A program made the position numbers and the translations under genes. A DNA stretch of 6,501 bases from the NCBI GenBank assembly GCA_030630395.1, contig DAOVNE010000082.1, forward strand, positions 1-6,501. The letters run 5' to 3'. The DNA comes from Candidatus Eiseniibacteriota bacterium (GTDB lineage Bacteria > Joyebacterota > Joyebacteria > Joyebacterales > Joyebacteraceae). This document shows, piece after piece, positions 1 through 5,436 of this stretch. Position 1 is the first letter of the stretch, and the number at the start of each line of letters is the position of its first letter. Under the pieces are notes generated by a model, which did no database searches, was not told the DNA's origin, and saw only the letters and a list, made by a program, of their open reading frames with translations.

Positions 1-78
1 CCCGCTCGTCGTCGGAACGAGACCGCGAGTGAGTTTGACATCGTGGAGGAGTTCGAGGAAGACGAAGCCACGCTGTAG
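1..78 (+). CDS. 3' end of an unidentified gene (partial)
   Basis: Frame 1 is open from the window edge to a TAG at 76-78 and gives 25 residues. The tail is strongly acidic, with a run of Glu and Asp after SEFDIVEE and an end in ATL. Codon choice resembles the ATPase genes downstream, which supports real coding. I do not recognise the protein, and 25 residues are too few to assign a family. It lies 304 nt before the ATPase operon and is followed by a GC-rich hairpin, so it probably belongs to a separate transcription unit. Another frame, or non-coding sequence, cannot be excluded. Confidence 0.4.
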   Translation, partial: PARRRNETASEFDIVEEFEEDEATL

Positions 79-90
79 CGGGACGCGCGA

Positions 91-121
91 GCCTGCGAGT
101 GGTGTGCAGCGACTCGGAGGC
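91..121 (+). terminator. GC-rich hairpin after the upstream gene, possible terminator without a U-tract
   Basis: Arms 91-100 (GCCTGCGAGT) and 112-121 (ACTCGGAGGC) pair at nine of ten positions, with one G-G mismatch, around an 11-nt loop at 101-111. The hairpin begins 12 nt after the TAG at 76-78, a suitable place for a 3'-end structure. No T-run follows, so it is not a classical intrinsic terminator. It may stabilise the 3' end, or act with Rho. The fold is read directly from the sequence; the role is inferred. Confidence 0.4.
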
Positions 122-146
122 GCGAGAACTGGCCGACAGCAGGAGG

Positions 147-182
147 TCCTCCACAGGCGCTCGTGTGGATAAGTGTGAACAA
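147..182 (-). promoter_or_regulatory. DnaA-box cluster, left side (one perfect box plus two weaker ones)
   Basis: TGTGGATAA at 164-172 is the exact reverse complement of the consensus DnaA box TTATCCACA. TGTGAACAA at 174-182 is in the same orientation, ten bases on (one helical turn), and matches 7 of 9. TCCTCCACA at 147-155, in the opposite orientation, also matches 7 of 9. DnaA is the bacterial initiator and also a transcription regulator. A perfect 9-mer on either strand of a roughly 300-bp gap is expected only about twice in a thousand by chance under equal base use. Binding is inferred. Confidence 0.5.
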
Positions 183-261
183 CGGGCCTCAAGAGACGTA
201 TCTCCTTATATGAGAACGAGTTAGAAGAGAACGCCTGTGACGTCTGAGGCCGGTTATCCAC
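165..261. repeat. Nested inverted repeats enclosing an AT-rich core
   Basis: The outer arms are GTGGATAA (165-172) and TTATCCAC (254-261), which lie within the two best DnaA boxes. The inner arms are GGCCTCA (185-191) and TGAGGCC (245-251). The inner pairing continues after a 3-nt bulge (192-194) as GACGT (195-199) with ACGTC (240-244), giving 12 inner base pairs. The enclosed 200-239 is AT-rich, with 21 A/T among the 32 bases of 199-230, and is purine-rich from 212. It contains TTATAT at 206-211, which is only loosely like a -10 element, and I find no matching -35. The element could be an operator, a structured 5' leader, or part of an origin. Confidence 0.55.
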
Positions 262-262
262 C
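254..262 (+). promoter_or_regulatory. DnaA-box-like site, right side
   Basis: TTATCCACC matches the consensus box TTATCCACA at 8 of 9 positions. It faces the perfect box at 164-172 in inverted orientation across the AT-rich core. Single-mismatch boxes are common by chance (about one per window this size). Its weight comes from the symmetric placement, directly beside the inner inverted-repeat arm at 245-251. Confidence 0.4.
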
Positions 263-293
263 GGAACTGAAGACTGTCAATAGGAGTTCAGTC

Positions 294-386
294 GTGCAAG
301 TGCGCGTGGCTCAGGAACTTCCAGTGAATCCGCACGGAGCGCAGGCGCAAGAGCGGCGGTGGTGTGTGCCAAGGAGGGCGAGTTGA
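294..386 (+). CDS. Possible 30-residue leader peptide coupled to the first ATPase gene
   Basis: A GTG start at 294 follows TAGGAG (281-286) with 7 nt spacing, and the frame runs to a TGA at 384-386. The product would be 30 residues, mixed and basic at its end (RRWC then PRRAS). I recognise no family. Two points argue for translation. It has a well-placed Shine-Dalgarno sequence. Its TGA also overlaps the TTG start of the next gene in TTGA, a typical translational-coupling junction. The AAGGAGG of subunit H lies inside its last codons, so ribosomes here could open or mask that site. It could also be a chance frame, since the ribosome site of H suffices alone. The codons for residues 1-29 contain no strong run of one amino acid that would suggest classic attenuation. 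Confidence 0.35.
   Translation: MQVRVAQELPVNPHGAQAQERRWCVPRRAS
371..377 (+). promoter_or_regulatory. Shine-Dalgarno site that fixes a TTG start for subunit H
   Basis: AAGGAGG is close to a full anti-16S complement and lies 5 nt before TTG at 383. This selects the TTG over the in-frame GTG codons at 359 and 362, which have no such site upstream. Confidence 0.75.
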
Positions 387-697
387 TTTCTGACGCGATC
401 CGGAGGATCAAGAACAGGGAGACGGAAGCTGACGAGCTGATCCGCGGCGCGCGCTCTGAGAGCAAGAAGCGGGTGGCCGAGGCGTACGAGAAGGCCGTGG
501 CCCTGGTCGACGAGATGCGCGCAGGAATGAGAAGTGACGAGAAGGCTCTGGTGGCCAAGGCACAGAGTGAGGCCGAAGCAGTTGCTGAGATAATGGCGGC
601 GGAGAGTGCGACTAGTGTCCGGGGGACACGTGAGGGCGCGGAGTCGAAGATCGGTGACGGAGTATCGAAGGTCCTCGGGTCCCTGATCTCGGGCTAG
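383..697 (+). CDS. ahaH: V/A-type ATPase subunit H (peripheral stalk, G-type)
   Basis: This encodes a 104-residue peripheral-stalk protein (H in archaeal naming, ntpF in E. hirae, G in Thermus). It pairs with subunit E as a long coiled coil that holds the catalytic head against the membrane subunit I. Almost the whole chain is charged helix rich in Ala, Glu, Lys and Arg (ISDAIRRIKNRETEADELI, then many KxxAEA-like heptads), with a short Gly/Ser end. It has no membrane segment and no catalytic motif. The TTG start at 383 gives the usual family opening (M-I-x-x-A-h-x-x-I-K) and has AAGGAGG 5 nt upstream. A GTG at 359 would add eight atypical residues, MVCAKEGE. It is the first structural gene of the operon, 27 nt before subunit I. 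Sequence conservation in this family is low, so the call rests on length, coiled-coil character and position. Confidence 0.85.
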   Translation: MISDAIRRIKNRETEADELIRGARSESKKRVAEAYEKAVALVDEMRAGMRSDEKALVAKAQSEAEAVAEIMAAESATSVRGTREGAESKIGDGVSKVLGSLISG

Positions 698-724
698 AGC
701 TTCCATCGCAAGGAACAGCACCAC

Positions 725-2737
725 ATGGCCGTAAGTCGCATGAAGAGAATCCAGATCCTGGCGCATGACAGCACCAGGAACGATGTCGTGGCCGCCCTCC
801 GTAATGAGGGCGTGCTTCACGTCACGTCTCCTTCAATCGAACTCGAGGCGATCGGCGACGGCGAGACCCGCAGGAAGCGGGAACGTGAGATCGCAAGTGA
901 ACTCGGGAAACTCGAGTACGTCCGCAACTTCCTGAAGCCGTACTACGTGCCGTCGAAGAAGGGGATGGAGAAAATGTTCAACCCGAAGTTTCTCCTTGAT
1001 GAGGAGGAACTCCGGGCGACGGTTGACTCGTTCTCTACCGAGGCAAGATACCAGAGCTGCGTCGCTCTTGAGGGGCGAATGCGCAGCGCTGAAGCGGAGA
1101 TCGTGCGAAAGACCGCGCTGGCAACCGAGGTCGCACACTGGGCGGATGCCGGAGTGGATGTCGACGCGATGGTCGACACGCGATTGACACGCATTGCGCC
1201 ATTGACGGTTGAGGCGGGAGAGTTTGAGAAGTTTCGCACCTCGCTTGAGGAGGCAGTTCCTGACTCGGAGTTCCTGGAGGTATCACGAAGCGGAGCAACC
1301 GTCTACCTCGTCATCATGTACTTGAAGGAGATGGAATCGGATGTAGCGCTGATCCTGAAACGACACAGCGCAAGATGGGCCGACCTCTCGGGTGCTGCGG
1401 GCGAGCCGAAGGCGGCAGCAGAGCGCCTTCTCGATGAAGCGACAGGACTCTCGGGCGACATAGAGAGTATGAAGGAAGAGGCGACGGAACTGGCGCTGGA
1501 CTACGAGACCATCCTCCTGGTTCACGACGATGTGGCTGAGCGACTCGCGAAGGAATCAGTTCAGGAGAGCTTCGGTTCGACTGGGGCGACGTTCGTCGTA
1601 GAGGGTTGGATGCGTTCGCGCGACGAGGAGCGCGTGCGCGAGCGACTCGACACAATCACGACAGCCATTGGCGGTTCACACGACTCTCCGGATGCATCAC
1701 CAATTCACATGGCGACGCGTGACCCCGAGCCCGGCGAGGATGTCCCCGTCGATCTCAACAACTCTGGGATGGTCTCGCCGTTTGAGTTTGTGACGACGCT
1801 CTACTCGCGCCCCGTCTACTGGGAGAACGATCCGACCCCGCTCCTGGCGCCCTTCTTCATCATCTTCTTCGGTCTCTGCGTGAGCGATGGTGGATACGGT
1901 ATCACGCTGGCTCTCGTTGCCCTGTGGCTCATGAGCAAGATGCCGCATGGTGGTGCACGACAGTTCATGAAGCTCCTCTTGATGGGCGGAATATCAACGA
2001 CGGTTGTAGGCCTCATCACGGGCGGCTGGTTCGGCATAGACCCGAATGTGATGCCGGCGTTCATACAGAACGCGATCGTCCTGAACCCACTTCAAGAACC
2101 GATGAAGATGTTGAACGTGGTTTTCATCATCGGCATCGTGCAGGTATTCACGGGACTTGCGATCAAGATGATCGTGGATTTCAAGGCGAAGCGCTGGCTC
2201 GACGCCATTCTCGATCAGCTTCTCTGGATCGTATTCCTCTCGTTCCTCGTGCCCCTCGGCTACGATTTCATCCTTGGGGGATATGTACCGCCCGGAATCG
2301 CGGCGATCGCGGGGCGGGGAGCGCAGATATGCGGCGTGCTCGTCATCCTCACCGGCGCGCGCAAGAACGCAAACCCGGTGATGAAACTCCTTGGTGGGGT
2401 TCTCAAGCTGTACGACATCGTCGGCTACTTTGGCGACGTTCTCTCATACGCGCGACTTCTGGCGCTCGGCCTGGCAACGGGTGCGATCGCAATGGCGATC
2501 AATGGTATCGCCGAGATGGCGATGGAGATTCCCGTGGCCGGTCCCATTGGCGCGGTCCTCATTCTCATCGCCGGCCATCTTTTCAATCTTGCCGTGAACT
2601 GTCTCGGTGGATTTGTCCACTCAGCGAGACTTCAGTACCTTGAGTATTTCGCGAAGTTCTTCACCGGCGGCGGCCACGTATTCCAGCCGTTCGCATCGGC
2701 GAGAAGATACTCCGAGGTGAGGAGACAAGAGAGTTAG
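725..2737 (+). CDS. ntpI: V/A-type ATPase subunit I (membrane stator, a-subunit)
   Basis: This 670-residue membrane subunit forms the two ion half-channels beside the K ring and anchors the peripheral stalks. Residues 1 to about 350 are the cytoplasmic arm, with helical coiled-coil stretches near 45-130 and 215-290. From about 373 the protein is membrane-embedded, with hydrophobic blocks near 373-405, 415-438, 463-484, 491-519, 524-545, 565-597 and 607-632. The signature GDVLSYARLLALGLA places Arg577 at the position of the essential Arg735 of yeast Vph1. A second conserved arginine, Arg635 in HSARLQYLEYF, matches Vph1 Arg799. Length is normal for the family (about 650-700). The ATG at 725 has AAGGA at 710-714. 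The next ATG (740) has no ribosome site. I see no truncation or frameshift. Confidence 0.96.
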   Translation: MAVSRMKRIQILAHDSTRNDVVAALRNEGVLHVTSPSIELEAIGDGETRRKREREIASELGKLEYVRNFLKPYYVPSKKGMEKMFNPKFLLDEEELRATVDSFSTEARYQSCVALEGRMRSAEAEIVRKTALATEVAHWADAGVDVDAMVDTRLTRIAPLTVEAGEFEKFRTSLEEAVPDSEFLEVSRSGATVYLVIMYLKEMESDVALILKRHSARWADLSGAAGEPKAAAERLLDEATGLSGDIESMKEEATELALDYETILLVHDDVAERLAKESVQESFGSTGATFVVEGWMRSRDEERVRERLDTITTAIGGSHDSPDASPIHMATRDPEPGEDVPVDLNNSGMVSPFEFVTTLYSRPVYWENDPTPLLAPFFIIFFGLCVSDGGYGITLALVALWLMSKMPHGGARQFMKLLLMGGISTTVVGLITGGWFGIDPNVMPAFIQNAIVLNPLQEPMKMLNVVFIIGIVQVFTGLAIKMIVDFKAKRWLDAILDQLLWIVFLSFLVPLGYDFILGGYVPPGIAAIAGRGAQICGVLVILTGARKNANPVMKLLGGVLKLYDIVGYFGDVLSYARLLALGLATGAIAMAINGIAEMAMEIPVAGPIGAVLILIAGHLFNLAVNCLGGFVHSARLQYLEYFAKFFTGGGHVFQPFASARRYSEVRRQES

Positions 2738-3244
<507 letters not shown>

Positions 3245-3270
3245 CATCTGACTATAAGGCTGGTTAAGAG

Positions 3271-3864
3271 ATGGCAGTAGACGACATCCTGAAGAAGATT
3301 ACGTCGGATGCGGAGATGACTGCTCAGGAGATCCTCGCCGAGGGCAAGCGTGATGGCGAGGAGATCATCGAGAAAGCCAGAGCGGACGCAGCCGCGCTCA
3401 AGAGCCGGTTGAAGTCGAAGGCGGACCAGCGTGCGGATGAGGAGAGAAACCGCATCGTAACACTGGCACGCCTCTCGGCGCGTCGCGATCTTCTGAGTGA
3501 GAAGCAGCTTCTCATTGGCAAGGTCTTCGAGGAGACAAGAGAACGCATCCTCGCCATGGGGCGCGATGACTACCACCGCTTCATCAAACACTTCCTCCTC
3601 GATGCAATCGAATCGGGACGAGAGGAAGTTGTTATCGGCGAGCGCGAGAATCGGATCGATCAGGCGTTTCTCGACGAGGTCGCTCGAGAGGCTGGAAAGG
3701 GCGCCGGACTCAGACTCTCGTCTGAGAGAGGCTCGATGGACGGCGGCTTCATCCTTCGCGAGGGCAATACGGCGACGAACTGCACACTCGACACAATCCT
3801 GCGCAATGCGCGTGAGAACCTCGAGACCGATGTTGCGACGATCCTGTTCGGAGAAGGCAAGTAA
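3271..3864 (+). CDS. ntpE: V/A-type ATPase subunit E (peripheral stalk)
   Basis: This 197-residue stalk protein forms a heterodimer with subunit H and contacts the top of the A/B head. Residues 1 to about 95 are a highly charged, heptad-rich helix (EILAEGKRDGEEIIEKARADAA). Residues from about 96 form the globular head-binding domain. The segment MDGGFILREGNTATNCTLDTIL near 152-173 is the usual conserved end of the family. Length is normal. The ATG at 3271 has only a modest ribosome site (AAGG at 3256-3259, 11 nt away) and follows K by 26 nt, so translation may partly depend on the upstream gene. Its TAA at 3862-3864 is followed directly by the hairpin array. Confidence 0.94.
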   Translation: MAVDDILKKITSDAEMTAQEILAEGKRDGEEIIEKARADAAALKSRLKSKADQRADEERNRIVTLARLSARRDLLSEKQLLIGKVFEETRERILAMGRDDYHRFIKHFLLDAIESGREEVVIGERENRIDQAFLDEVAREAGKGAGLRLSSERGSMDGGFILREGNTATNCTLDTILRNARENLETDVATILFGEGK

Positions 3865-3871
3865 CGGACGC

Positions 3872-3998
3872 CCACGCGCTGGCTGACTGATACAGCGCGC
3901 CAATGCGCTCAGTGACTGATAGAGCGCACCAATGCGCCGACTAACGAATACGGCGCGCCAACCCGTCCGCTGACCCATAGGACGGGCCCATGCGCTCA
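3872..3998 (+). repeat. Tandem array of four 29-bp hairpin units plus a broken fifth
   Basis: The units span 3872-3900, 3901-3929, 3930-3958 and 3959-3987. Each is a CCAA-type linker end, a 7-nt arm, an 11-nt loop and the complementary 7-nt arm. Stem pairs: CGCGCTG/CAGCGCG (3875-3881, 3893-3899), TGCGCTC/GAGCGCA (3904-3910, 3922-3928), TGCGCCG/CGGCGCG with one T-G wobble (3933-3939, 3951-3957), CCCGTCC/GGACGGG (3962-3968, 3980-3986). Linkers are CCAA three times, with CCCA before unit 1 and after unit 4. Loops follow RSTRACNNATA. A fifth left arm TGCGCTC (3991-3997) has no right arm. The array fills most of the E-C gap, has no T-tract, and 29 is not a multiple of 3, so it is not a coding repeat. 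An RNA structural role is likely: 3'-end protection, processing, or setting E against C expression. Confidence 0.9.
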
Positions 3999-4028
3999 AT
4001 CGCAAGGCCGGGAATCACCAGGACGAGC

Positions 4029-5030
4029 ATGGCTGACGACACTAGATACGCATACGCGGTAGCGCGGGTCCGGGGCATGGAGACACGCCTCCTGGACCGG
4101 CAGTGGATCGAGAGGCTTCTCTCCGAGTCGGCAGAGGGTGCTCTCAAGGCGTTGGCCGATTCCGCATATCAGGATGCGGTCGCGGACGTGGATACCCCGG
4201 AGGCGATCGAGGCGGGGCTTGAAAAGGCCCTGTCCGAGATGCTGACCACAATCGCGGCGATAGCACCGGATCCGGAGCTGATCGATCTCTTCCGCATCCG
4301 GTGGGACTACAGCAACCTGAAGTCGTTCCTGAAGGCCTCGCTTCTCAAGGTCGAGAGCAGTGAGACAGGGATTGTCGATGGGCCGGGAACGATACCGGCC
4401 GCCACGCTTGAGGCTGCGGTGCGTGACAAGGACTACACGATGCTGCCCGGGTTCCTGGCCGACGCCGCGCGCGACGCGGAGGAGGCATACCGTGATCAAG
4501 GAGAACTCTCCATCGTCGATCACACCCTCGACTCGTCGCTCTGGGAGCACACACTGAGGACAGCGGAAGCAAGCTCAAACGAGTTCCTTGCCGACTACTT
4601 CCGGACAGAGGTAGACCTCATCAATATCAAGACCTTCATACGCATGAAGGCAATGAACAGTGACCAGAGTGATCTCGCCCGTGCGTTCATACCAGGCGGG
4701 TCGCTCGATCTCTCGTATTTCCGCACAGCGCTCGGGGAGTCGATCGACGCCTTCGCAAGAAGCATCGAGTACGGCAGATACGGGGCTCTCACCGAAGCAC
4801 TGGCAGAGTCGTCACCCGAGAAGCGCTACGTGCTCGAGCTCGCGTGCGACAACGTTCTGATTCGATTCGTCGACAGAGCGAAGATGACGGCGTACGGCAT
4901 CGAGCCGCTCATCGCCTTCATCCTCCACAGGACAATCGAGATGAAGCTCGTGAGAACCGCGATCGTCGCGAAGCTCGACGGCGTCGAACGCAGCGATGTT
5001 GAGGAACGACTAAGGATGATACATGTCTAA
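4029..5030 (+). CDS. ntpC: V/A-type ATPase subunit C (central-shaft socket, d-type)
   Basis: This 333-residue funnel-shaped subunit sits on the K ring and receives the D/F shaft. It is almost all helical, with no membrane segment. Family landmarks are DYSNLKSFLKA (residues 93-103), the second-lobe copy VDLINIKTFIRMKA (195-208), and near the end LIAFILHRTIEMKLVRTAIVAKLDG. These reflect the threefold internal repeat of the C/d fold. The ATG at 4029 has AGGA at 4020-4023, 5 nt away, and gives MADDTRYAYAVARVRGME, the usual opening. An in-frame ATG at 3990 would add 13 residues and start inside the hairpin array with no ribosome site, so it is rejected. The gene lies 164 nt after E, the largest gap within the operon, and overlaps F by 8 nt. 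Confidence 0.95.
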   Translation: MADDTRYAYAVARVRGMETRLLDRQWIERLLSESAEGALKALADSAYQDAVADVDTPEAIEAGLEKALSEMLTTIAAIAPDPELIDLFRIRWDYSNLKSFLKASLLKVESSETGIVDGPGTIPAATLEAAVRDKDYTMLPGFLADAARDAEEAYRDQGELSIVDHTLDSSLWEHTLRTAEASSNEFLADYFRTEVDLINIKTFIRMKAMNSDQSDLARAFIPGGSLDLSYFRTALGESIDAFARSIEYGRYGALTEALAESSPEKRYVLELACDNVLIRFVDRAKMTAYGIEPLIAFILHRTIEMKLVRTAIVAKLDGVERSDVEERLRMIHV

Positions 5031-5349
5031 GATCGCGTTCATCGGCGACCGGGACTCTATCTGGGGGTTCAAGGCCTTCGGGATCACGGGGTTCCCGGCA
5101 TCGGGGGCCGCGGAGGCGAGAGACGCCTTCACCGCTGCCGTCAAACAGGGCCACGCGATCATCTTTGTGACCGAGGATGTCTACGAGGCCTGCTCTGAGC
5201 AGATCGCGGAGTACAGGGATCAGGCACTCCCGACAGTCACCGTACTCCCGAGCGTGAGAGGCTCGCGCGGAATCGCTACGGCCGAGATTCACAGAGCAGT
5301 TTCTGCAGCTGTCGGCGCCGACATCCTGTCGGCATCCGAGGACAACTAG
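5023..5349 (+). CDS. ntpG: V/A-type ATPase subunit F (central shaft)
   Basis: This 108-residue shaft subunit binds D and helps transmit rotation. It is named F in V/A nomenclature and NtpG in E. hirae. It has the CheY-like alternating strand and helix pattern of the family: KIAFIGDRDSIWGFKAFGI at 3-21, a hydrophobic strand AIIFVTEDV near 45-53, and LPTVTVLPSVRGSRGI at about 69-84. The ATG at 5023 lies inside the end of subunit C (shared ATGTCTAA, 8 nt) with AAGGA at 5012-5016, 6 nt away, so translation is probably coupled to C. The two products occur in equal numbers in known complexes, which fits coupling. Length is normal. An 87-nt gap separates it from A. Confidence 0.95.
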   Translation: MSKIAFIGDRDSIWGFKAFGITGFPASGAAEARDAFTAAVKQGHAIIFVTEDVYEACSEQIAEYRDQALPTVTVLPSVRGSRGIATAEIHRAVSAAVGADILSASEDN

Positions 5350-5436
5350 ATTCCTTAAGAGTCCGGCAGAGACGGACGTTCGATAGCGGCGCGAACAGAC
5401 ACGCTGGTACTGACGCAAGCTGACAGGAGAAGGAGA
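5350..5436 (+). other. Intergenic gap before subunit A with a strong ribosome site
   Basis: This 87-nt gap holds no gene. Near its end AGGAG occurs twice (5425-5429 and 5431-5435). The first copy, 7 nt before the ATG at 5437, is the usable Shine-Dalgarno site. A small hairpin (GTCCG 5361-5365 with CGGAC 5373-5377, 7-nt loop) is possible but weak. No intact copy of the E-C hairpin unit is present. Confidence 0.6.

Noticed and set aside
35..40. TTGACA as a -35 promoter element
   Set aside because: It lies inside the likely coding tail of the upstream gene, and no -10-like hexamer occurs 16-18 nt downstream.
1924..2643. Plus-strand frame of 239 residues inside subunit I
   Set aside because: It overlaps the conserved membrane domain of subunit I in another frame. 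The translation is rich in Arg and His, as expected of an out-of-frame reading.
3872..3998. CRISPR array
   Set aside because: The 29-bp period is in the range of CRISPR repeats, but the units abut with only 4-nt linkers and there are no unique spacers. Each unit is a complete hairpin.
3872..3998. Intrinsic terminators between E and C
   Set aside because: No hairpin is followed by a T-run, and C, F and A continue as the same operon with no promoter that I can see in the gap.
5361..5424. Degenerate copy of the hairpin unit before subunit A
   Set aside because: Fragments such as GATAGCGGCGCG (5382-5393) and GCTGAC (5419-5424) recall the unit, but there is no paired 7-bp stem with an 11-nt loop and no CCAA linker.
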